Source of the DNA: Hymenobacter aranciens
GTDB lineage: Bacteria > Bacteroidota > Bacteroidia > Cytophagales > Hymenobacteraceae
Assembly: GCF_030580865.1 (NCBI RefSeq)
Contig: NZ_JAUQSY010000009.1
Location: 1-64,000 of the forward strand
Reading direction: 5' to 3'
Length of the DNA: 64,000 bases
Every line of letters begins with the position of its first letter. Within the stretch, counting starts at the first letter, position 1. The notes beneath the pieces are model-generated. The model was not told the DNA's origin, did no database searches, and saw only the letters and a program-made list of their open reading frames with translations. Below, piece by piece: positions 1 to 7,202 of this stretch. The position numbers and the translations under genes are program-made.

Positions 1-77
1 CCAACACCCAACACCCAACACCCAACACCCAACACCCAACACCCAACACCCAACTCCCAACTCCCAACTCCCAACTC
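1..77. repeat. heptamer tandem repeat
   Basis: Eleven head-to-tail 7-bp units: seven CCAACAC followed by four CCAACTC, with no change of phase. The array is cut by the left edge of the window, so its true length is unknown. It lies just beyond the stop codon of the minus-strand glycosyltransferase at 87. No coding role is apparent. Confidence 0.95.
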
Positions 78-86
78 TCAACACCG

Positions 87-1037
87 CTACCCTATCGGCA
101 ACCTTGCCAGCCCCCCCAGCAGCTTATCCACTAGCCGCCGGTGCCCCGTCAATTTCAGCAACCCATCGAGCTGCCGGGCCTGGGCCATGTGACGGTTTTG
201 CAGGGCTTTTTTCATCTCCCAGCGTAGGCGCACGGCCAGCGCTTCTCGCTCGGCCGGGGTTTGGCAGAGGTCCAGCGCCTTGTCGCACACCCGGATGGTG
301 GAGGCCAGAAACGGGTCGAGCCGCCGGTAGGCGCGGGCCGACATCTGGCGCGGGTGCTTGCGCTTCTGGGTCGTCACTTCGTCGAGGTAGAGGAATTGCC
401 AGTCGCGGCTGGCTCGCACCCAGAAATCAAAGTCCTCGTAGGTTAGCGTCTCGTCGTAGCCGTCTAATTGTTCGAGACAAGCGCGGCGCATGAGCATGGT
501 GGGCGTGCTGATGAAATAGCGCCGCAACACCTCCCCGAATACCCAGCCGCTGGCAGGCCGGGGCGCCAGTTGGCCCGCGCCATCAAGCCGGTGGTGCAGG
601 CCCAGCGAGCGGCCCGCTTCGTCAATCAATTCGCAGTTCGAATACACCATGCCCACCGTGGCCGGGGCCAGCTGAAAGGCCGCCACCTGCTGCGCAATGC
701 GCTGGGGCAGCAGCACATCGTCGGTGGCAAAGTCAATAACAAACTCGCCCCGGCTCTGGCGGAAAGCAGCATTAAAGGCGCGGCAGTTGCCCACGTTTTC
801 GGTCAGAAAAAGCGTGTGCCAGTGCGGCTGGGCGGCAGCATATTCGCGCAGTACCTCCCGGCTGCCATCGGTGCTGGCATCATCCACCAGCCACACCTCC
901 AGGTGGGGGTAGGTTTGGGTCAGGATGGAATCCAGCGCCTGCCGCAGGAAGGGCGCGTGGTTGTGGCACAGCGCTACCACCGTCACGAGTGGCGCAGGAG
1001 TTGAGGAGTGAGGAGTGAGAAATGAGGAATGAGGCAT
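87..1037 (-). CDS. family 2 glycosyltransferase
   Basis: GT-A fold glycosyltransferase, 316 residues, expected to transfer a sugar from a nucleotide-sugar donor at the cytoplasmic face of the membrane. The nucleotide-binding strand is VTVVALCHNHAPF (from about residue 18), followed by LVDDASTDGS and a DxD-like FATDDVLLP. No membrane segment is obvious. The next gene upstream on the same strand is a Wzx-like flippase, so a role in O-antigen or exopolysaccharide assembly is inferred. The first 16 residues (MPHSSFLTPHSSTPAP) are encoded by a low-complexity hairpin repeat, so the true start may be the GTG at 986, which begins exactly at the GT2 fold. Acceptor and donor cannot be told from sequence. 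Confidence 0.85.
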   Translation of the reverse strand: MPHSSFLTPHSSTPAPLVTVVALCHNHAPFLRQALDSILTQTYPHLEVWLVDDASTDGSREVLREYAAAQPHWHTLFLTENVGNCRAFNAAFRQSRGEFVIDFATDDVLLPQRIAQQVAAFQLAPATVGMVYSNCELIDEAGRSLGLHHRLDGAGQLAPRPASGWVFGEVLRRYFISTPTMLMRRACLEQLDGYDETLTYEDFDFWVRASRDWQFLYLDEVTTQKRKHPRQMSARAYRRLDPFLASTIRVCDKALDLCQTPAEREALAVRLRWEMKKALQNRHMAQARQLDGLLKLTGHRRLVDKLLGGLARLPIG

Positions 1038-1101
1038 AGGGCAAGCACAAAGGACGAAAGGATATTATCCATTTCTCATCCCTCATTCTTGATTCCTCAT
1101 T
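1001..1101. repeat. AT-rich imperfect hairpin repeat
   Basis: A left arm made of variations on GAGGAGTGAG/AATGAGG (about 1003-1034) faces a right arm TTTCTCATCCCTCATTC...CCTCAT (about 1070-1100). It sits in the gap between the flippase and glycosyltransferase genes and runs into the 5' end of the latter. The same simple style of repeat recurs at 3642, 23190, 31871 and 43839. Confidence 0.75.
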
Positions 1102-2363
1102 AAAATCAATCCGCAGCCCAAGAGTAGCAGGCCGTAGCGCGCCGCATTGGCCCACAGCGCTCCGGCCAGGCCATACGCAGGCAGCAGCACGGTTAGCAGC
1201 GCCACAAACACCACCGCCGAGGCCGCCTGCACCGCCACGTAGCGCCCGGTGCGGGCCTGCGCCATGAGCTGGTAGAGAAATATCCAGCTCAGAAATTTGG
1301 CCCAGTCGCCGAGCAGCTGCGGGGCCAGCAGTTCGCGCGCCGCCAGCAGGCGCGGCGCAAACAGCAGCGGCAGCAGCCAGTCGCGGCCCAGAAAAATCAG
1401 CCCCAGCCCAGCCGCCAGCGCCCCCGCCAGCAGCCCCGCAATGCTGCGCACGTAGCGCCGGGCGGCCGCGCCCTGCCCCGTCAGCGCCGCCAGCCGCGGG
1501 TAAAATACGCTGCTCATCACCGCCCCGAATACCATCGTGTAATTATCCGACAGCTTGGCCACGGCCTGCCACAGGTCCGTCGGGGCCGGGCCATAAGTGT
1601 TTAGCAGATGCGCCCGCAAAGCATAATCCACCGCCTTGCCAAACAGCAGCGTGCTCACCGCCATCAACAGAAAGCTACCCAGCGCCCGCACCGCCGCCGG
1701 GCTCACCCGCCCCAGCGGCTGCAGCTGCCGCAGCAGCCCAGCCCGGGCCGTCAGCCCCAGCGCGGGCAGCAGCGTAGCGCCCTGCGCCAGCAGGTAGGTT
1801 AGCAACACCTCATCGAGTGGCCAGCCCTGGGCTAACGCCACAGCCGCCGCGCCCGGCCCCAGCCCGGCCAGCGCCACCGACAAGCTCACGTAGGCCCGCA
1901 GCCGCCCGGCTGCCAGCAGGGCCGCCCCCAGCAGCGCCTGCCCCGTCACCGCTCCGATGCCCAGCCCGAACAGCAGCGTATGGCGCCAGCTCAAGGCTCC
2001 CGAAACAGCCAGCCAACTCATTCCCAGCAGCAGCGCGGCCCCATTGAGCACCAGCGCCGCCCCCAGCCAAAGCCGGTAGCGCGGGCCGCCGGGCCGCAGC
2101 GGGGCCAGGTATTTCACCAGGCCCACGTGCGTGCCGTCGTTGGGCAGGGTGGTAAGTAGCGCCATCAAATTCTGAAACTGCGCCAGCCGCGTGAGGCCGC
2201 CCGCCGGGGCGTAGGTGGCAAACAGCTTATTGAGCACCAGCGCGCCCACCGCCCGCGCCAGCACCGCCACGCCCGCCCCCACCGAGCCACGCAGAAACTG
2301 GCGGATGTTTTTAGAAGTAGCGGGGCGCGTCAGGGAAGGCATTGCGGCTACAAAGAACGACAA
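1083..2363 (-). CDS. polysaccharide flippase-like membrane protein (Wzx/O-antigen translocase type)
   Basis: Polytopic membrane protein of 426 residues with many hydrophobic helices alternating with short Arg-rich loops, the layout of the MATE/MVF-fold polysaccharide translocases that flip lipid-linked oligosaccharides. The N-terminal pattern (SVGAGVAVLARAVGALVLNK, then a QFQNL helix start and the soluble GLVKYLAPL stretch) is typical of O-antigen translocases. It is followed 45 bp downstream by a GT2 gene on the same strand. The start is either the ATG at 2363 or the internal ATG at 2342 (MPSLTRP). The first codons overlap the edge of the inverted-repeat element at 2362-2629. The transported substrate is unknown. 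Confidence 0.8.
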   Translation of the reverse strand: MSFFVAAMPSLTRPATSKNIRQFLRGSVGAGVAVLARAVGALVLNKLFATYAPAGGLTRLAQFQNLMALLTTLPNDGTHVGLVKYLAPLRPGGPRYRLWLGAALVLNGAALLLGMSWLAVSGALSWRHTLLFGLGIGAVTGQALLGAALLAAGRLRAYVSLSVALAGLGPGAAAVALAQGWPLDEVLLTYLLAQGATLLPALGLTARAGLLRQLQPLGRVSPAAVRALGSFLLMAVSTLLFGKAVDYALRAHLLNTYGPAPTDLWQAVAKLSDNYTMVFGAVMSSVFYPRLAALTGQGAAARRYVRSIAGLLAGALAAGLGLIFLGRDWLLPLLFAPRLLAARELLAPQLLGDWAKFLSWIFLYQLMAQARTGRYVAVQAASAVVFVALLTVLLPAYGLAGALWANAARYGLLLLGCGLILMRNQE

Positions 2364-2629
2364 CTCCCCTCCTTGGAAAGGAGGGGATGTTTTCGCGCAG
2401 CGAAAACGGGGGTGGTTGGCCCGTCCGCGCCATTAGGGGCGGTTCAGGAAAGAGAAGCAGCGCATAGCTTCCGAAACGGAAACGTCCGGAAAAGCTAGGG
2501 AAACGCAGCAAAACCCACCAGAACCACGCTCACGAATTCACACAACAGCCCTGACGGCGCGACCGGGCGAACCACCCCCGTTTTCGCTACGCGAAAACAT
2601 CCCCTCCTTTCCAAGGAGGGGAGTTTCGT
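2362..2629. repeat. MITE-like element with ~70-bp terminal inverted repeats (copy 1)
   Basis: Left arm about 2362-2431 begins AACTCCCCTCCTTGGAAAGG and carries GGGGTGGTT; right arm about 2554-2629 is its reverse complement, ending GGAGGGGAGTT. Each arm has its own internal hairpin (CCCCTCC..GGAGGGG; GTTTTCGC..GCGAAAAC). The core of about 120 bp is unrelated to the core of the second copy at 17054-17318. The left edge overlaps the flippase start and the right edge touches the next stop codon. No transposase is present; a non-autonomous mobile origin is inference. Confidence 0.75.
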
Positions 2630-2630
2630 T

Positions 2631-3719
2631 CTACCTCAGTTCCTTTTCCCAGCTCAGCCGCAGCCCCGCCACCCCGCCCAGGTGCCGCTTAAACCGCAGC
2701 AGCGAAGCATTCGGCCCCGAGTCCAGCGTGGAGGTGCCTAAATCCACCACTGCCATGCCATTGGCGCCGGCAAAATGATGCAGCCCTTCGTTCAGCACCA
2801 CCACCGGGCTCAGGGAGTTGTAGCGCAGCGGGCTGGCGGGATAAAAATTGTACAGCACCCGCCCACTCACCCGAATAGCTACCGTGAGGGCCGCCCACTC
2901 GCCGCCGGGCTCGCGCACCGAAAACAGGAAATGCTCGCGCGGAAACGCCCGAAACAGCGCCTGCACCCGCGCCAGCGGCAGCGACAGCGCCTGCCCCCGC
3001 TCCTGCCGGCAGGCGGCAATAAACTCGTAAGCCGCGGGCAGCAGATACGGCGGCTCCTGCTCGAAAAACAGGCCGTGCCGGCGGCACTTGTGCAGCCGGC
3101 GCCGCTCCGAGGAGTGCAGGTGGGCTTCGTAGTCGCGGCCGGTAGCCAGGTGGTAGTTCTGCTCGGCCAGCGGCACGCGGTAGCCGCGCTGACGCAGGGT
3201 TTCGGCCAGCAGCGCGGCCCCGGCGGGGTCGTAGGCGAAGGGGTAGCCGCGCAAGGTGAAGCGGGTAACTCCTTGGTTTATTAGATTCTGCTCTACCTCA
3301 TCCAGGAAGGCGTGCAGCTCAGCCGAACTCACGCCCGCCGCCAGCTGCACGGCACCAAAGGGCGCCTGGGCGGGGCTGCGGGCCAAGCCGGCGGCGGCAT
3401 CCAGCATCACATGCAGCTGGGCCACGCTTTGCTGGCGAGCGTCGTCTTCGAGGTAAAAGCTGAGCACCGGGCCGCCGGCCGGGGCCAGCTGCTGGTGCGC
3501 GGGCAGCAAATACAGAAACGACTCGAACGCCAGTGGCAGGCGCGGCGCGGCCGGACCTTCGGGAGCCTGCCACACGCGGAAACGGCCCTGTGCTGGCGCA
3601 AGCGTCGAAAACTCAGCCTCCGTCACCCGTTTTTCTGCTAAAGAGTTAAAAGTTAAAAGTGAAGAGTTAAAAAAAGCTACTGGTTTTAACTCTTCACTTT
3701 TAACTTTTAACTCAACCAA
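2631..3719 (-). CDS. GNAT/FemAB-like acyltransferase, putative
   Basis: 362 residues. The C-terminal half has the look of a GNAT/FemAB-type N-acyltransferase: SSERRRLHKCRRHGL (about residue 205), then EFIAACRQERGQ, YNFYPASPLRYNS, and LGTSTLDSGPNASLLRFKRH near the end, a region resembling the substrate and CoA-binding part of FemAB-like proteins encoded near polysaccharide genes. The first 31 residues (MVELKVKSEELKPV...) are encoded by a TTAAAAGT hairpin repeat, so the native start is probably the GTG at 3626 (VTEAEFSTL), giving 331 residues. The position upstream of a flippase and a GT suggests surface-glycan modification. Family assignment is moderate and the reaction unknown. Confidence 0.65.
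   Translation of the reverse strand: MVELKVKSEELKPVAFFNSSLLTFNSLAEKRVTEAEFSTLAPAQGRFRVWQAPEGPAAPRLPLAFESFLYLLPAHQQLAPAGGPVLSFYLEDDARQQSVAQLHVMLDAAAGLARSPAQAPFGAVQLAAGVSSAELHAFLDEVEQNLINQGVTRFTLRGYPFAYDPAGAALLAETLRQRGYRVPLAEQNYHLATGRDYEAHLHSSERRRLHKCRRHGLFFEQEPPYLLPAAYEFIAACRQERGQALSLPLARVQALFRAFPREHFLFSVREPGGEWAALTVAIRVSGRVLYNFYPASPLRYNSLSPVVVLNEGLHHFAGANGMAVVDLGTSTLDSGPNASLLRFKRHLGGVAGLRLSWEKELR
3642..3713. repeat. AT-rich hairpin (TTAAAAGT type)
   Basis: Left arm 3642-3672 (AGAGTTAAAAGTTAAAAGTG...) and right arm 3684-3713 are near-perfect reverse complements around a short CTACTGG-like loop. It lies at the 5' end of the acyltransferase-like gene. A related hairpin is at 23190-23281. Confidence 0.85.
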
Positions 3720-3840
3720 GCGCCAAAGTACGGCACGGCGCGGCGTTTGGCGGCTGCGCTGGTCACCCGGGCTTCACGTTTTGGGTGGCATCTTCGCCGG
3801 GCCGGGCGGCGTAAGCCCGACCACGTCCTTCGTTTTGCGC

Positions 3841-5037
3841 ATGAATCCGCTGTCCGCCTCCTCGCCTAATTTTTCGCCCCTGAACCCTGAGCCCACCGGC
3901 AACAACTTCAGCATTGCCGACCAGGCGGCCACCCAGCAGGCCCGCGACCAGAACGTGGGCCAGCGCCCCGGCACGCTCAACATCCGCCCCGGCGCCCTCA
4001 AGCCCCGGCTGTTTATGCTCTCCTACCACGACGATTTCATTGAGGAAAAAGAGTACACCGACCACTATCCCGAGATGATTCGCCACCTGCGGGAGCATCC
4101 CGAGCTCAAGCACTGGATAGACGTGCGCGGCTACGGCGACCTGCCCACCATTGAGCACCTGATGCGCGATTTCGGCATCCACCCGCTCCAGATGGAAGAT
4201 GTGCTCAACGACTACCAGCGCGCCAAGGTCGATACCTTCGACGACAACCGCCTGTTCCTCGTCTCGCGCATGATTGACTTCCTGCCCAGCACCCTGGAAG
4301 TCGACGACGACCAGCTTTCCCTCTTCACCGGCCCCAACTACGTCCTCTCCTTCCAGGACGACTACGACGATTGCCTCGAAGTGCTGCGTCAGCGCCTGCG
4401 CACCAATTTCAGCCAGCTTCGCCGCAAGCCCTCGCTCTACCTCGCCTACGCCCTCACCGACGTGGTGCTCGACCACTACTTCCCCACCATGGCGGCCATC
4501 GGCGACTACATTGAGTGGCTCGAGGAGCGCATCGTGGCCCCGCGCCGCGACCCGCGCCTGCTCAACCGCATCCTGCGTCTCAAAAAGGACATGGTGCGCT
4601 TCCGCCGCCTGGTGTACCCGGAGCGAGACAAAATTGCCGAACTGCTACGTTTACCCGAAGACATCATTTCGCCCGACATGAAGCTCTTCCTCAACGACGG
4701 CTACGACCACGCCGTGCAGGCCCTCGACCTGGCCGAGGGCTACCGCGAAAGCATCAGCAGCCTGACCGAGCTGTACTACGCCGAGCAGAGCAACCGCATG
4801 AACGAGGTCATGAAAGTACTGACCATCATCAGCTCCATCTTCATCCCCCTGAGCTTCGTAGTCGGCCTCTACGGCATGAACTTCCAGCGCGAAGCCCCCG
4901 ACGGCAGCATCAACCCGGCCAACATGCCCGAGCTGTATTCGCCCTACGGCTACCAGGGCGTGCTGCTGTTTCTGGCGCTGGTAGTGGGCGGACAGGTGTA
5001 TTATTTCTGGCGCAAAGGCTGGCTCGGCAACGGCTAG
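3841..5037 (+). CDS. corA: CorA-family magnesium/divalent cation transporter
   Basis: Forms a pentameric inner-membrane channel for Mg2+ (some members carry Co2+ or Ni2+). The 398-residue product has a long acidic cytoplasmic domain with the CorA funnel helix, then two C-terminal membrane helices. The signature VGLYGMNF lies at about residues 340-347, at the end of the first helix, and the protein ends with a basic FWRKGWLGNG tail. The ATG at 3841 is preferred; an upstream in-frame ATG at 3781 would add 20 residues of low-complexity sequence not expected in the family. It is transcribed alone, away from the minus-strand gene before it. Confidence 0.95.
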   Translation: MNPLSASSPNFSPLNPEPTGNNFSIADQAATQQARDQNVGQRPGTLNIRPGALKPRLFMLSYHDDFIEEKEYTDHYPEMIRHLREHPELKHWIDVRGYGDLPTIEHLMRDFGIHPLQMEDVLNDYQRAKVDTFDDNRLFLVSRMIDFLPSTLEVDDDQLSLFTGPNYVLSFQDDYDDCLEVLRQRLRTNFSQLRRKPSLYLAYALTDVVLDHYFPTMAAIGDYIEWLEERIVAPRRDPRLLNRILRLKKDMVRFRRLVYPERDKIAELLRLPEDIISPDMKLFLNDGYDHAVQALDLAEGYRESISSLTELYYAEQSNRMNEVMKVLTIISSIFIPLSFVVGLYGMNFQREAPDGSINPANMPELYSPYGYQGVLLFLALVVGGQVYYFWRKGWLGNG

Positions 5038-5102
5038 AAGAGCTACTTTTGTTTTACCGCACGGTCACGCCACCTCACCACACGGCTGCCTCCTGAAAAG
5101 GT

Positions 5103-5248
5103 GAAGCCCCGGTGCGCGAACACTGGGGCTTCGAGAAGTAGGTGGATGCACACCTAACTCCTTAGCAACTATGAGAAAGGTTCGTGCGGCGAAGATACGG
5201 AAAAAATCCGTGCTTCGTAAACCACCAAAAACCGAAAATGGTTTTTGG
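5103..5248 (+). ncRNA. structured intergenic region, candidate leader or small RNA
   Basis: Three consecutive hairpins follow corA: 5103-5132 (GAAGCCCCGGTG / CACTGGGGCTTC, 12-bp stem with one G-U pair), 5139-5156 (TAGGTG / CACCTA) and 5225-5248 (CCAAAAACC / GGTTTTTGG). A 30-codon basic ORF starts at 5171, after the second hairpin, and contains the third. The first hairpin has no T tract, so it is not a plain terminator. It matches no RNA family I can name; either an untranslated RNA or a leader for the small ORF is possible. Confidence 0.35.
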
Positions 5249-5263
5249 CTCTGGCTTCTCTAG
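5171..5263 (+). CDS. small basic ORF, 30 codons, unknown
   Basis: ATG at 5171 opens a 30-residue reading frame ending at TAG 5261-5263. The product is strongly basic in its first 20 residues (MRKVRAAKIRKKSVLRK...) and ends with a hydrophobic FWLWLL tail. It lies between corA and a bidirectional terminator, downstream of two hairpins and overlapping a third. I do not recognise a family. The composition (basic head, aromatic tail) is unlike random translation of the surrounding GC-rich DNA, but the size makes a chance ORF quite possible. Confidence 0.35.
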   Translation: MRKVRAAKIRKKSVLRKPPKTENGFWLWLL

Positions 5264-5319
5264 GAAGCAGTGCGGGCGGCAATAGCCGTCGCCGTGCGCC
5301 TCCTGGTTGGCTAACGGTT

Positions 5320-5357
5320 ACAGAGGTCCGGACCGCGAGGCTCGGGCCTCTGTTTTA
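5320..5357. terminator. terminator hairpin, probably bidirectional
   Basis: An 11-bp stem, ACAGAGGTCCG (5320-5330) with CGGGCCTCTGT (5343-5353), is followed by TTTT on the plus strand. It overlaps the 3' end of the minus-strand acyltransferase gene and separates it from the convergent corA/small-ORF region. Confidence 0.6.
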
Positions 5358-6515
5358 CGGCGTTTGCGCTGGTTGGGATGCTGGGCTCAGGAAACGCTGC
5401 CGCAGCCAGCGGCGCACGGGCTCGTCGTAGAATTTCAAGCTGAGATATGCCAGCAGCACGCTGGCGCCAAAGGTGAGCACCATCATCGGTAGCCCCTGCG
5501 ACAAAGTCACTTTATGACGAGCCACCCAGGCGGTATAGGTGTAAATGAGCGGATAGTGCGTGATGTAGAGGGGGTAGGAAATGCCGCCCAGGAACCTACA
5601 TACCCGCGCCGAGCCCACGCCCTTCACCTGCCCGCTGGCGCCCAGCCACACAATCAGCGGAAACAGCAAAATGATACTGGCCGATTCGTACAAGCCGTTC
5701 AGCCATAAGCTCTCGGGCCCGCCCACCCGGGGCCAGGCCAGCACCGCCAGCAGCAGCAGGCTGCACCAGCCAAAGGCATTGCTGATGTGGCCCGGCCGCG
5801 TGAGCCGCCGCAGCAGCAGCCCGGCAAAAAACGGAAACAGCATCCGCGTGAAGCCCACGCGCAGCTGCTCCGGCTCCAGGGACCAGCCGCCCACGATGTC
5901 GCCGCCCTTACTGGTGAGCAGGTAATGCACCAGCCCGCCGCCGGCCAGCGCCACCAGCCCGGCCAGCGCGGCGTTGGAGAATTTGCGCACGCCGAGGGCG
6001 TACAAAATGTTGCCGATGTATTCGTAGAATAGCGACCACGCCGGGCCGTCGAGCGGGTGCATTTCGTGCCAGCCGCGCACGTCGAGCGAAAGCGGCACGG
6101 GTAGCGTGGTGGCATTAATGGCCATCACCAGCAGCACCAGCCAGACCGGTGTCTGGCCGATGCCCGGCCACAGCGGGCCCGTCTGGAAGTAGAAGAGCGC
6201 CGCCCCGATGAGCATCCCCAGCACCACCAGCGGCTGCAGGCGAATGAGCCGCACTTTAAAGAATGCGCCCGGCGTCATGCGCGTCCACCGGTCGTCGTAG
6301 GCGTAGCCGATGACGTAGCCCGAGAGCAGGAAGAAAAAATCCACCGCCAGGTAGCCGTGGTTTATTAGCTGGTCGAAGTGGCTGGTGGCGTGGGCTTCGC
6401 AGAGGTGAAAGGCCACCACCGTGAGGGCCGCCACGCCCCGCAGGCCGTCGAGGATGGCGTAGTGCGGCTTGGCGTTGAGCGGGGTGGCTGAGGCGTCAGG
6501 CAGGGAGGTATTCAT
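5355..6515 (-). CDS. acyltransferase family 3 (OafA/YrhL-type) membrane protein
   Basis: Integral-membrane O-acyltransferase, 386 residues from the ATG at 6515. Proteins of this family move acetyl or other acyl groups from the cytoplasm to sugars or lipids at the cell surface. The N-terminal signature is clear: AILDGLRGVAALTVVAFHL with the catalytic-region His, then GYLAVDFFFLLSGYVIGYAY and an Arg-rich RLIRLQPL at the start of the next helix. About ten hydrophobic helices follow, with a basic tail. Reading frame continues upstream to 6773, but that extension is antisense to the BLUF gene and should not be used. A TACTTTTG -7 element lies at 6554-6561. The acylated substrate is unknown. Confidence 0.9.
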   Translation of the reverse strand: MNTSLPDASATPLNAKPHYAILDGLRGVAALTVVAFHLCEAHATSHFDQLINHGYLAVDFFFLLSGYVIGYAYDDRWTRMTPGAFFKVRLIRLQPLVVLGMLIGAALFYFQTGPLWPGIGQTPVWLVLLVMAINATTLPVPLSLDVRGWHEMHPLDGPAWSLFYEYIGNILYALGVRKFSNAALAGLVALAGGGLVHYLLTSKGGDIVGGWSLEPEQLRVGFTRMLFPFFAGLLLRRLTRPGHISNAFGWCSLLLLAVLAWPRVGGPESLWLNGLYESASIILLFPLIVWLGASGQVKGVGSARVCRFLGGISYPLYITHYPLIYTYTAWVARHKVTLSQGLPMMVLTFGASVLLAYLSLKFYDEPVRRWLRQRFLSPASQPAQTP

Positions 6516-6553
6516 AGCGGGCAGAAAGTGGCAGCGGGCAGTGGTGCAGCGGG

Positions 6554-6567
6554 CAAAAGTACCTTGC
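6554..6567. promoter_or_regulatory. overlapping divergent -7 elements
   Basis: On the minus strand 6554-6561 reads TACTTTTG, a match to the Bacteroidetes -7 consensus TAnnTTTG, 38 bp before the acyltransferase start. On the plus strand 6560-6567 reads TACCTTGC, a weaker match, 62 bp before the BLUF start. The two share the TA dinucleotide at 6560-6561, so polymerase binding in one direction would exclude the other. Functional use is inference. Confidence 0.4.
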
Positions 6568-6629
6568 CGGGCCCAACACGACCGGGCTGCCCTGCGTACG
6601 ACGGCCGTTGCCTTTTCCTTTGCCTGCTC

Positions 6630-7091
6630 ATGAAGCACATCGTGTACATCAGCCGGGCCGTGCGCCCGCTCTCCGACGACGACCTCAACGCGCTGCTCAG
6701 CCAGAGCCGCCACAACAACGCCCGCGACGGCGTGACCGGCATCCTTTTCTACAGCCACGGTAACATCGCCCAATTATTCGAGGCCGACGACGCCGTGGCC
6801 GACAACCTGTATGAACGCATCGCTCGCGACGGCCGTCACTCCCACGTGCAGAAGCTCGTCGACAAACCAATCACCAGCCGCAGCTTCGGCGACTGGTCGA
6901 TGGCCTTTCATCCGCTCGAACCCCAGGGCTTCACCACCCTACAGGGCTTCCTGCTACCTCACCAAGTGCCCCCGGTGCCCGAATCGCTGGCCATTGCCGA
7001 TGCCTTGCTGGTCGATTTGGTGCGCCTGGCGGTGTTCGGGCCCGACCCTTCGCAGCCCTATCAGCACCCAGTGCCCGCGCCTTTGACATAA
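6630..7091 (+). CDS. BLUF-domain blue-light photoreceptor
   Basis: Stand-alone BLUF (FAD-binding blue-light sensor) of 153 residues; the domain fills about residues 2-95 and a short helical tail follows. The photochemical residues are present: Tyr6 (IVYISRA), Asn30 (RHNNARDGVTG), Gln48 (NIAQLFEADD), Trp89 and Met91 (DWSMAF). Short BLUF proteins pass the light signal to a partner protein. A three-PAS histidine kinase starts 111 bp downstream on the same strand and is the natural candidate partner, though it has no BLUF domain itself. The ATG at 6630 is chosen because it opens directly into the BLUF first strand; an upstream ATG adds a Pro/Gly-rich stretch. Confidence 0.93.
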   Translation: MKHIVYISRAVRPLSDDDLNALLSQSRHNNARDGVTGILFYSHGNIAQLFEADDAVADNLYERIARDGRHSHVQKLVDKPITSRSFGDWSMAFHPLEPQGFTTLQGFLLPHQVPPVPESLAIADALLVDLVRLAVFGPDPSQPYQHPVPAPLT

Positions 7092-7202
7092 TTGCTTAAG
7101 CGACGAAGCCACCGCAAGCCACAAGTACCAACTTAGCCGTAACTTGCGGCTACTACTGACTGCTACCCGGTTGGTTGGTGTTTTCTCCTGCTCTTCCCTG
7201 GT

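Noticed and set aside
6516..6773. Upstream extension of the acyltransferase frame
   Set aside because: The extra 86 codons are antisense to the BLUF gene and its promoter region, and the ATG at 6515 fits the family N terminus.
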